Shown here: one piece after another, positions 29,151-36,629 of the stretch
How positions within the stretch are numbered: position 1 is the first letter of the stretch
How the letters are laid out: every line of letters begins with the position of its first letter
Assembly: GCA_015075445.1 (NCBI GenBank)
Contig: JABTUJ010000044.1
Location: 1 to 64,000, forward strand
DNA: 64,000 nt
From: Verrucomicrobiales bacterium
GTDB lineage: Bacteria > Verrucomicrobiota > Verrucomicrobiia > Limisphaerales > J093
Direction of reading: 5' to 3'
Position numbers and translations under genes: made by a program
The notes under the pieces: generated by a model
What the model was told of the DNA's origin: nothing
The model's database searches: none
What the model saw: only the letters and a program-made list of their open reading frames with translations

Positions 29151-29385
29151 CACTGTTCTGCAGAGGCGATCACCAGACGCGTCAACGTCGCGACTGGCGG
29201 TACGGGCGTTCTTGCGGGCTGCAGCGTCGGGTCGCCAGCGCCTCGTTAATAGGCGACCGAGGCTCCCGGCAGTGCCTCAGTCCAGGCCGCTGACTAATCC
29301 TGTGGTTGACTACCGTCGACGGTGGGAGATCATTATCCGCACACAACTCACGAGCCGGCCGACGTGGTCCCTACCAACCAAGTCT

Positions 29386-30288
29386 ATGAGCAAGAAGCGC
29401 CACTACAAGCAGCGCACCAAAGCAGCCTTCACTCACAAACCCCCAGCATCAGACGGCGATGGCCAGGTGATTCCGGCAAGTTTGCCCGCGTTGTTCGATT
29501 CGAAACATCCCCTGGTCCTGTCCATAGGCTACGTTGTTGCATGCGCGGCTGCCGTGTTCGGGTTCTTTACAGCGTTTGAAGATCACTATAGCCGGCTTTG
29601 GTTTATATGCCTTGTCTGTGTCGTCGCCGTTGCGTTTGTAGTATTACCCATTTGGTACTTCTGGCGGCGCGGTTGGAGACCCCTTCTCTTGACTGCCATC
29701 GTAGTCGTTTGCTCCTGCTATTGTGGAATGACATGGTATCGCTATTCTCGCCCTGCGGACCGGTTACAAGCACTCATACCCTTTTCTTCAGACACCGATA
29801 GCATTACTTTCGTGCTGGGCAACAACAGGTTCAGTTGGCCCAGGGACGATTTCGCGGGCGGGCCGAAGCGGATGCCAGCTCCAGTTAACACGTACACTAA
29901 CTGGAACGTGCACCTCGGCTTAGTACGCGGCGGACTGTACATTAATGCTACGCTTCCGGATGAGCGTGGTGAGCCCATAATTGTAATTCAGACGAACCGG
30001 ATTGCTTGGAAGGGGCCACCGGGATGGGACTGCAACATCGGCACTAACGCGATTGAGGTTGTCGACGAGCGACTGATACCACGGCTACAGTTGTACCGGA
30101 TAGGCGACGCAACGGTTGCACTGAACGCAGCCCTTCCCGACATACACGGTCGCATGTGGTACATCAGTGAGGAGCACGGGCTCAACAGTCTTGTTGGCTC
30201 ATTCAAACGCATCTTCAAGTACCCGTCTTGGCGGCATCCGGGAAAGCTCTTGGGGGACGAGACAATGGGGTCAAACATTGACATGTGA
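29386..30288 (+). CDS. Low-GC cargo gene: three-helix membrane protein of unknown function
   Basis: A 300-residue protein starting MSKKRHYKQRTKAAF, basic at the N-terminus, with three membrane segments at about residues 45-62, 70-90 and 97-113, then a soluble domain of about 185 residues (LIPFSSDTDSITFVLGNNRF...). I do not recognise the family. Base composition and codon use are clearly less GC-rich than all neighbours, suggesting acquisition from elsewhere. The gene is bracketed by two direct copies of the 103-bp element, and its last codons (TMGSNIDM and stop) lie inside copy 2, so its original 3' end was replaced. The open frame continues upstream through copy 1, but ATG 29386 is the sensible start. 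Confidence 0.6.
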   Translation: MSKKRHYKQRTKAAFTHKPPASDGDGQVIPASLPALFDSKHPLVLSIGYVVACAAAVFGFFTAFEDHYSRLWFICLVCVVAVAFVVLPIWYFWRRGWRPLLLTAIVVVCSCYCGMTWYRYSRPADRLQALIPFSSDTDSITFVLGNNRFSWPRDDFAGGPKRMPAPVNTYTNWNVHLGLVRGGLYINATLPDERGEPIIVIQTNRIAWKGPPGWDCNIGTNAIEVVDERLIPRLQLYRIGDATVALNAALPDIHGRMWYISEEHGLNSLVGSFKRIFKYPSWRHPGKLLGDETMGSNIDM

Positions 30289-30363
30289 CAATTCTCGCCG
30301 AGCGGCGGCAGGCGTTGTGGGGCTGGTAGAATGTCAAATGTCAATGTTTGACCCCATTGCGTC
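30261..30363. repeat. 103-bp palindromic element, copy 2
   Basis: Same length and orientation as copy 1 at 29048-29150, differing by three substitutions in the inner part. It supplies the stop codon of the cargo gene ending at 30288. It directly abuts the short remnant at 30364. Confidence 0.9.
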
Positions 30364-30386
30364 GAACCCGGTCTGCGGGTGATCAC
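30364..30386 (+). repeat. Fragment duplicated from the 3' end of the large exported protein gene
   Basis: These 23 bases (GAACCCGGTCTGCGGGTGAT, then CAC) match 28732-28754 with two mismatches and would encode EPGLRVIT, as in the C-terminus of the 1518-residue protein. The match ends in CAC, where it joins a truncated right arm of the GTAGGCGCC hairpin that also starts with CAC, consistent with a deletion at a small shared sequence. Confidence 0.6.
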
Positions 30387-30429
30387 GTCGGCGCCTACGC
30401 TTCCCACGCCTCCTCACGTCGGCGCCTAC
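30384..30429. repeat. GTAGGCGCCGACGT family, two right arms without a left arm (site D)
   Basis: A 15-base truncated right arm (30384-30398) and a full right arm (30407-30429) are present; no left arm, so no hairpin of the usual type can form. It lies between the cargo region and the convergent Gfo/Idh gene and appears to be the damaged second copy of site C. Confidence 0.8.
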
Positions 30430-30436
30430 AGGCGGT

Positions 30437-31858
30437 TCAGTATTCGCGCGAGCGCTTCATTCCGGGCTGGGGCTGGGGGTAGTGGCCCGCGGCGTCCGCC
30501 AGGAGGGGAGCGGGCGAGTCGCATGTCAACTGGTCCACGCGCGGCGCAAACTCCTCGTCCCCGGCGAGCAGGTCGTCATATTCGACGATCTGGCCGGTGT
30601 GAACCGCCTTGCGGCCCATCGCCACGACCAGGCTCGCCTGGGCGCCACGCGGCACTTCGTTGAAAGGCTGGTTCCTGACGATGGCCTCGACCAGGTGATC
30701 CCACTCGAGCTGGTACGGATTGGGTTCCGGCTGCGGCGCGGCCCAGAGCAGATCGGCGCGGGTCACGCTGTAGCCCTTGAAGAGGCGACAACGGGCGGGC
30801 GTGTGAACGAAGGTCGAGATCACCGCCGAGCCCTTGGTGCCCAAGGCGTAGCTGGCGAATTCCTCGTGGCACCCCGGCATGTAGCGCGAGTAGGCGAAGA
30901 GCTTCGTGCCGTCGGCGAAGGTGTATTCGACGGAGTAGTGGTCGAAGTTCTGGTCCACGGCATCGCCGCGATAGAGCCGTGCGCCCTGCCCCTGGGCCCG
31001 CACCGGCCAGGCGCCTTTCATCCAGCAACACTCGTCCACGTTGTGGGCGACGTAATCGTGGAAGACGCCGCCGCTGGCCCAGAAGAAGCCGAGGTAGCGC
31101 TGGACCTGGTAGAGCAGCTCGCTCTGGTTCGCCGGGCGCGGCCCCACAAAGCCCGCTGGCGTCACCTGTCGGTAGGTCCGCAGCGTGGTGAGTTCGCCGA
31201 TGACACCCGACTGGATCCGGGCGAGCAGCTCCTTGCGCGCCTCGCAATGCCGGCACATCAGGCCCACGCCCACCTTAAGGTTCTTCCGGGAGGCCTGCTC
31301 GGCGAGGGCGAGCATCCGGCGGGTGGTGGGGCCATCGACGGTGATCGGCTTCTCCATGAACACATGCAGCCCGCGCGCGATGGCGTAGGCGAAGTGCGGC
31401 CAGCGGAACGCGACGGGCGCGGTGAGGATCACGATGTCGCCGGGTCGCAGGCAATCCATGGCCTGACGGTAGGCGTCGAAACCGAGGAACCGGCGGTCCG
31501 GCGGCACCTCCACCTGGGCTGGGTCGATGCTGGCGATCCAACTGTCCGCGGTGCCTTGCTGGCGGGGGGTGGTGGCACTGCGCAGGGTTTCGTAGCTGCG
31601 GTTGAGTCGCTCCGGGAAGACGTCGGCCATGGCGACCAGTTTGAGTCGGGCCACGGTGGTGGCGAGGGCGTTGGCGGCGGCGCCGGTTCCGCGTCCACCA
31701 CAACCGATCAGCGCCACCTGGAGGATGTCACTGCCGGCCGCATGGACCGCGGGCAATTCGAGCTGGGACAAGGCCGACACGGCGGCCAGGGCGCCCGCGG
31801 ACTGGAGGAACTCGCGACGGGTGGAGGCGGGCACAACGGGAGGAGGATTCGGGATCAT
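30437..31858 (-). CDS. Gfo/Idh/MocA-family oxidoreductase, exported
   Basis: A 473-residue NAD(P)-binding oxidoreductase. The N-terminus has STRREFLQSAGALAAVSAL, a Tat-type signal typical of the expanded exported Gfo/Idh/MocA families of Verrucomicrobiota and Planctomycetota. The Rossmann motif VALIGCGGRGTGAAANAL is followed by the EKP triad in HVFMEKPITVDGPTTRRML and a C-terminal alpha/beta domain with GGVFHDYVAHNVDECCW. Family members oxidise or reduce sugars and sugar acids, but the substrate cannot be told. ATG 31858 was preferred over the longer frame to 32119, which overlaps the toxin gene. A copy of its 3' end occurs at 28981. Confidence 0.88.
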   Translation of the reverse strand: MIPNPPPVVPASTRREFLQSAGALAAVSALSQLELPAVHAAGSDILQVALIGCGGRGTGAAANALATTVARLKLVAMADVFPERLNRSYETLRSATTPRQQGTADSWIASIDPAQVEVPPDRRFLGFDAYRQAMDCLRPGDIVILTAPVAFRWPHFAYAIARGLHVFMEKPITVDGPTTRRMLALAEQASRKNLKVGVGLMCRHCEARKELLARIQSGVIGELTTLRTYRQVTPAGFVGPRPANQSELLYQVQRYLGFFWASGGVFHDYVAHNVDECCWMKGAWPVRAQGQGARLYRGDAVDQNFDHYSVEYTFADGTKLFAYSRYMPGCHEEFASYALGTKGSAVISTFVHTPARCRLFKGYSVTRADLLWAAPQPEPNPYQLEWDHLVEAIVRNQPFNEVPRGAQASLVVAMGRKAVHTGQIVEYDDLLAGDEEFAPRVDQLTCDSPAPLLADAAGHYPQPQPGMKRSREY

Positions 31859-31995
31859 GGCGGGAGGATGGAGTTGCTGGGGCGGAGTCTGCCGGGTACG
31901 CACCCACGAGGGAAGCAATTCCCGGTCAGCCGGGTTCGCCCGGGGGAAGCTCGACCGGCAAAGGGGACCGACGGCTCCGGGGGGCGACGACCCAT

Positions 31996-32319
31996 TCAGA
32001 GAACGTTCCAACCGTGGGTGGTGATCACGGTACGGACGATCTGCCGGCGACGCTCGATCGTCACGGTCCCGCGCTGCCGGCCCAGTTCCGTCCTGGGCAC
32101 CGCGTAGATGCAATCGCACTTGCAGAACGTGGGCCAGTCCAGGCCGTCAGCGCCGTCCCGGAGCACCTCGTGATCGTGAGGCGGGCGGTTAGCGCGCTGT
32201 GAGGAGCAGTCGAGGATCTCCACGAGTGCCTTGCGAGCCGCCCGGGCCGGGTGCGAAACGATCACGACCGGGTGCGCTCCCCAGCCTAGGTCTGCCTCAT
32301 AGACCTCCCAGGCGTTCAC
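31996..32319 (-). CDS. MazF/PemK-like toxin
   Basis: A 107-residue protein with the beta-rich MazF/PemK-type pattern WEVYEADLGWGAHPVVIVSHP at the start and later KCDCIYAVPRTEL then RRRQIVRTVIT. The family's toxins are mostly sequence-specific RNases; activity here is inferred. Translation starts at a GTG (32319) that overlaps the antitoxin stop by four bases, so the pair is coupled. The central loop has an unusual DHEV...DGADGLDWPTFCKC stretch seen in a MazF-like subgroup. It is unlike ParE, the toxin that usually partners a ParD-type antitoxin. Confidence 0.75.
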   Translation of the reverse strand: MNAWEVYEADLGWGAHPVVIVSHPARAARKALVEILDCSSQRANRPPHDHEVLRDGADGLDWPTFCKCDCIYAVPRTELGRQRGTVTIERRRQIVRTVITTHGWNVL

Positions 32320-32576
32320 GGTCGCGCGCCCTTGTGGGCCGCGGCCCGCAGGGCCTGAAAGGCGGCGTGTCCAACCTGCTCGGCCTGGGGATCCGCAGAG
32401 CCGTAAATCGCCTCGACCTGCGCGGGAGTCAACGGCGGCGGGCTCAAGTAGGCCAAGTCTTGTGCGGCCATGCGGCGCAGGGCCTCGCGCACGACCTCAC
32501 TCTGGTTGCTGAAACGGCCAGCCTTCACCAGGCCGGCGACGTACCGCCGTTGTTCTTCCGCTAGCGCATAACCCAT
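32316..32576 (-). CDS. ParD-like ribbon-helix-helix antitoxin
   Basis: An 86-residue protein. Residues 3-40 carry the ribbon-helix-helix pattern of ParD/CC2985 antitoxins (YALAEEQRRYVAGLVKAGRF, then SNQSEVVREALRRM). The C-terminal half (45-86), which should wrap the toxin, is Pro/Ala-rich and unlike standard ParD tails. In this family the RHH dimer binds the operon promoter and represses it. The gene is first in the two-gene operon and its stop overlaps the toxin start (GTGA). Confidence 0.8.
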   Translation of the reverse strand: MGYALAEEQRRYVAGLVKAGRFSNQSEVVREALRRMAAQDLAYLSPPPLTPAQVEAIYGSADPQAEQVGHAAFQALRAAAHKGARP

Positions 32577-32779
32577 GCGGCAAAAGGTAACTAACCATCG
32601 GAGAGCCGCAAGCAGTGCTGAGGGTCAGGGGACAGACGAATGAACTGGCCGGAGAGCGCGTTCGACGGTCCCCGTACGTCTGTCGGAGGGCCGTGGCCCG
32701 CCCGGGTTCACCTCCCGCGGCGAGGGCTTCTGATGGCCCGGATTGAAGCGCTGGCAGAGATCATGCTAAGTATCCTCGC

Positions 32780-33610
32780 ATGAGACCTGAGCAGCCCGGG
32801 GCCGACGAGGACAGACGCGGCTTCACCCGACTCGAACTGTTGGTGCTGCTGACCGTGCTCGCGCTGCTGGTCGCTGTCGCACCCCCGGTCCGGGGCGGCG
32901 CCGGGGTCGCGAAGTCCCTGGTATGCATGGAGAACCTGCGCCGGTTGTCCGCCGCCTGGATGCTCTACGCGGACGAAAACAACGGCCAGTTCGTCGGCAA
33001 CTACCACGGCGGCTTCAACCCCCTCGCGAGCGCCACCGAGCGCCCGTGGGCGGTGGGTTGGTTGGACTGGGGCACCAGCAGTGACAATACGAATGTGCTG
33101 TACCTCACCACCCTTCGCTATGCCGCGCTCTCCCCGTACCTGGGTCCGGACGCGTCCGTCTACAAGTGCCCGGCGGACGATTACCTCAGCCCGGCGCAGG
33201 CCGCGCGGGGTTGGAGCGGCCGCGTCCGCACGTACTCCCTGAGCGTGGTCTTCGGTGAAGGCAATGCCGAGACCGGCCCCTTCAACCTCCAGACGGCTCA
33301 CCTGCGGCGAAGGAGTGACCCCATTCGGCTCAGCCCCCAAGCGGCCTTTGTCTTCCTGGATGAACACCCGGACAGCGTCAACGATCCCCTGTTCTTCGTA
33401 CCGAACTCGCCGCAGAACATCGTGGACGTCCCCGGGTCGCATCATGAGGGCGCGGCCTGGTTCACCTTTGCCGACGGCCACCTCGAGCTGCGCCGCTGGG
33501 AGAGCCCCGAACTGAGGCGGCCGGTGCGGCTCCGGTCCGACGTCAACGTGTTCGTTGCGCCGGGCAACCCGGATTTGCAGTGGCTGCTGGACCACACGCC
33601 GCAAAGGTGA
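32780..33610 (+). CDS. Prepilin-type cleavage/methylation protein (type II pseudopilin-like)
   Basis: A 276-residue protein with the prepilin signal RRGFTRLELLVLLTVLALLV at residues 12-31: cleavage after G14 and methylation of F15, with a leucine-rich helix. The body has the pattern of the abundant Planctomycetota/Verrucomicrobiota pseudopilins (CMENLRRLSAAWMLYADENNG, YKCPAD, and a terminal HHEGAAWFTFADGHLELRRW, the so-called H-X9-DG end). E5 of the mature protein (E19) is present. These proteins are thought to be exported by type II/IV-pilus-type machinery; the pilin peptidase and secretion genes are not here. The next gene begins 32 bases later. Confidence 0.85.
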   Translation: MRPEQPGADEDRRGFTRLELLVLLTVLALLVAVAPPVRGGAGVAKSLVCMENLRRLSAAWMLYADENNGQFVGNYHGGFNPLASATERPWAVGWLDWGTSSDNTNVLYLTTLRYAALSPYLGPDASVYKCPADDYLSPAQAARGWSGRVRTYSLSVVFGEGNAETGPFNLQTAHLRRRSDPIRLSPQAAFVFLDEHPDSVNDPLFFVPNSPQNIVDVPGSHHEGAAWFTFADGHLELRRWESPELRRPVRLRSDVNVFVAPGNPDLQWLLDHTPQR

Positions 33611-33641
33611 GCGTCAACCGAACCCCTGTCTGCTCCGACCC

Positions 33642-36596
33642 ATGAAGGCTCGCCTCGTCGCCGCGCTGGTTCTCATGCCGGCCGCCATCCTACCGCTGCT
33701 GGCCCAGGTTCCTCTGCCTCGGTTGCTGGGCTCGGCCGCCCCGGCGGTCGACGCCATCGCGGCGCCCGAACTCACGCTGCTCCATGCCCTTTCGGACGAC
33801 GGCCGTTGGCTGTTGTTCACCTCGACCAGCGAGCGCCTGACGGCGCCCGACGCGAACACCGCCGCCGACGCGTTCCTGTTTGACCGCACGAGCGGCACGG
33901 TGACGCTCGTCAGCCGCGACGCCACCGGTTCGTCGGGGAACGGGACGTCGCTGGCGGTCGGCGCCTCCGCGGATGCCAGCAGGATTGTCTACGTGAGCCG
34001 CGCCTCGAACCTGGCGAGTGCGGACACGAACGACACGTGGGACGTCCTGGTTCATGAGCAAGCCACCGGCCAAACGCGGTGGGCCAGCCTGAGGGAGGAT
34101 GGCGGCAGTTCGAGCGGGTCAGCCTCGGATCCGCTGATCTCCGCGGATGGGCGCCAAGTCATCTTTCGCAGCCCAGCCAAGGATCTGGCGCCGGGGGCGG
34201 TGCTCTCGGCCTTCAACCTCTTCCGGCGCAACCTGGAGACCGGTCAGACCGAGTGCCTGACGACCAGCGTCCCGTCCGGTGGTCAGGTTCTCTGGCGTCT
34301 GAGCGCATTCGCCGCGACACCGGAGGCAGAGGTCCTGGCTTTTACCGCCAATACGGTATCGGGTTCTCCCGCCCGGAGTGTGGTGGTCTGGAAAGACCTC
34401 GTCACCGGCGAGGCCGTGGACTGCTCGGCCAACCTGCCGGCGGCGTTGGTTTCCGCTCAACCGACGACGCACAGCGCTCCCGCGCTCAGCGCCGACGGCC
34501 GATTCGTGGCATTTCGCAGCGAGATGCCGGTTGGCGCCGCCACGCGATACGGTCTCTGTCTGCATGACGTCGAACGAGCCTCGACCACCCTCCTGACCCT
34601 CCGCACGAACGACGTGTTGCGGCAGACCTTTCCCGCGTCCGCCTTCCACGCGGCGGTGAGTGCGGACGGTCGGTATGTGGCCTACTCGGCATCTTTGCCG
34701 CTGTACAACCCGTCGGCGTCGGTCCTCACCAACGGCCCGTCGCAGGTCTACCTGTACGATGCCGAGAATGCGACCACGCACCTGGTCAGCGCCGGGCCTG
34801 ATGGCGTGACGCCGGCGGAGGCCGAGGCCGCGGACGTCCGCCTGACACCCGATGGGCGCAGCGTCTGGTTCGTTAGCCGCGCCGGGAACCTGGTGCCGGG
34901 AGGAACCGTGGGTTCCCACCGGCTCTATGCGTGGGACCGGGACAGGGGTGGGCTGCGCGTCGTTGCGGATTTGGGTGAAGCCAACCCCGGCGGGCGATGG
35001 GTGATGAGTCGCAACGGCCTGTGGGCAGCCACGTTGACCGTCGATGACGACGGCGCCCTGACGATCTTCTTTCCCGAGACACCGGACACCGCGGCGGGAT
35101 CCGCTCATCTACCGCCGGTGAGCGGGGAGTCGGCGACGGGACGGGGGTGGGTCGGAGTGCAACCCACTGGTGTCAGTGCCGATGGTCGCCACGTGGCGTT
35201 GACAGCGTTTCCACCGGGGCCTGCTGGTGAAGGGAGACACATGCAGGTCTATCTCCATGACACGCAGACAGGCGAGCGGCGCCTCATGAGCGGGGACGCC
35301 GATGGGAACCTGGCGAACGGTCATTCCACGATGCCGTCGCTCACCGCGGACGGCGCCACGCTGCTGTTCGTCAGTCCCGCGACGAATCTGGTTTCTGCCG
35401 ACCGCGGCACCGAGGTCGATGTGTTTGTGGACACCGTCGCCACCGGTGAACGCACGCGGCTCCGGCCGGTGACGCTGGCGAGCGGTGCTCACGCCTCGCC
35501 GCCGTGCCTGATCAGCCCCGATGGCCGTTGGGCGTTCCTGACGTTCCAGGAAACGACCAAGCGGGTGTCGCGCCTGGCGGAGTTGGCGGATGGCAGCGTT
35601 GCGGCCTCGTTCCCGGGTGTGGCGGTGGGTCAGCCGAGCTTCAGTCGAGATGGCCAGAGGCTCGCGGTGAGTCTGGGCGCCAGCACGCCGAGCGGAACGA
35701 ATCCGCGTATCGAGGTGCACGACACAGGGGCCTGGTTTGCCAGCGGCGGGCAACCGGTGACGGCGCTCTGGACTTCCGCCTCACCCGCCACCGAGCCGGT
35801 GTTGAGCGCGGACGGAAGGCGCGTGGCGTACTTCCACATTGGGGCGAGGGGGACGAACGCCGTCGTGGTGATGGACTGGGCAGGAAACGAGATCCTGTTC
35901 GCCCAGCCGTTGAACCGACAATGGCCGGCGAGTCTGGGCCTCAGCGCGGACGGGCGCCGGGTGGTCTGGGCGTCGGCGGGGCTCGAGGCAGGCAGCCCGA
36001 CCCAGGCTTGGTGCGCGGAGATCGAGAGCGGCGAGGTGCGGTTGGTGAGTGTGGCCCCGGACGGAGTCAGTCCAGGCAACGGGAACAGCAAGTTCACGGC
36101 GATCAGCGCCGATGGTCGTTATGTGGCATTCGCGAGCCGCGCGGACAACCTGGTGCCGGACGACGGCAATGGCGCGAAGGACGTGTTTCTCCGTGACCTG
36201 AAGACCGGGCAGACGCTCCTGCTCAGCCGCACGGGATCCGGCAAGGCGGGGGCCGGCTGGTCCTTTACTCCATTCTTCAGCGCCGACGGGCGCCACGTCT
36301 TCTTCCTCAGCCATGCCCCGAACCTCGTCCCTGGAGATTTCAACCAGAACGCCGATCTGTTCCAGGTCGAGATCGTCAGCGAGACCGGTCCGCTGCTGCT
36401 GATCCAACGCGAGTTGACCACAGGCCGCGTCAGACTGCTGTGGAACGGCTCATCCGACCGGCGCTATGTGGTCGAGTCCACGGACGAACTGGGCGGGGCC
36501 TGGACGGTGCTGCCGGGCGAATTCGCCGGCAACGCGACGGTGGACCTGGAAGGCGCCGGCCCGGCGCGTCGGTTCTTTCGGATGAAACAGCTTTGA
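33642..36596 (+). CDS. Exported TolB/PD40-type beta-propeller protein
   Basis: A 984-residue protein with a signal peptide (MKARLVAALVLMPAAILPLL). The body is a chain of about 14 PD40/WD40-like blades with recurring phrases such as LSADGRFVAFRSE, VSADGRYVAYSAS, VFLRDLKTGQTLLLS and FDRTSGTVTLVS. It ends in a C-terminal beta domain (GRVRLLWNGSSDRRYVVEST...RRFFRMKQL). It resembles TolB-type propellers of secreted binding proteins; no peptidase domain is present. ATG 33642 gives the signal peptide; the frame is open further upstream only because it overlaps the pseudopilin gene. The next gene follows 33 bases later on the same strand. Confidence 0.75.
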   Translation: MKARLVAALVLMPAAILPLLAQVPLPRLLGSAAPAVDAIAAPELTLLHALSDDGRWLLFTSTSERLTAPDANTAADAFLFDRTSGTVTLVSRDATGSSGNGTSLAVGASADASRIVYVSRASNLASADTNDTWDVLVHEQATGQTRWASLREDGGSSSGSASDPLISADGRQVIFRSPAKDLAPGAVLSAFNLFRRNLETGQTECLTTSVPSGGQVLWRLSAFAATPEAEVLAFTANTVSGSPARSVVVWKDLVTGEAVDCSANLPAALVSAQPTTHSAPALSADGRFVAFRSEMPVGAATRYGLCLHDVERASTTLLTLRTNDVLRQTFPASAFHAAVSADGRYVAYSASLPLYNPSASVLTNGPSQVYLYDAENATTHLVSAGPDGVTPAEAEAADVRLTPDGRSVWFVSRAGNLVPGGTVGSHRLYAWDRDRGGLRVVADLGEANPGGRWVMSRNGLWAATLTVDDDGALTIFFPETPDTAAGSAHLPPVSGESATGRGWVGVQPTGVSADGRHVALTAFPPGPAGEGRHMQVYLHDTQTGERRLMSGDADGNLANGHSTMPSLTADGATLLFVSPATNLVSADRGTEVDVFVDTVATGERTRLRPVTLASGAHASPPCLISPDGRWAFLTFQETTKRVSRLAELADGSVAASFPGVAVGQPSFSRDGQRLAVSLGASTPSGTNPRIEVHDTGAWFASGGQPVTALWTSASPATEPVLSADGRRVAYFHIGARGTNAVVVMDWAGNEILFAQPLNRQWPASLGLSADGRRVVWASAGLEAGSPTQAWCAEIESGEVRLVSVAPDGVSPGNGNSKFTAISADGRYVAFASRADNLVPDDGNGAKDVFLRDLKTGQTLLLSRTGSGKAGAGWSFTPFFSADGRHVFFLSHAPNLVPGDFNQNADLFQVEIVSETGPLLLIQRELTTGRVRLLWNGSSDRRYVVESTDELGGAWTVLPGEFAGNATVDLEGAGPARRFFRMKQL

Positions 36597-36629
36597 CAGG
36601 CAGTTGCCCAACGAGCGGCAATCAATCCC

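Noticed and set aside
28888..29385. Longer N-terminus of the cargo protein
   Set aside because: The frame runs through the hairpin, the gene remnant and the 103-bp element; coding character begins at ATG 29386.
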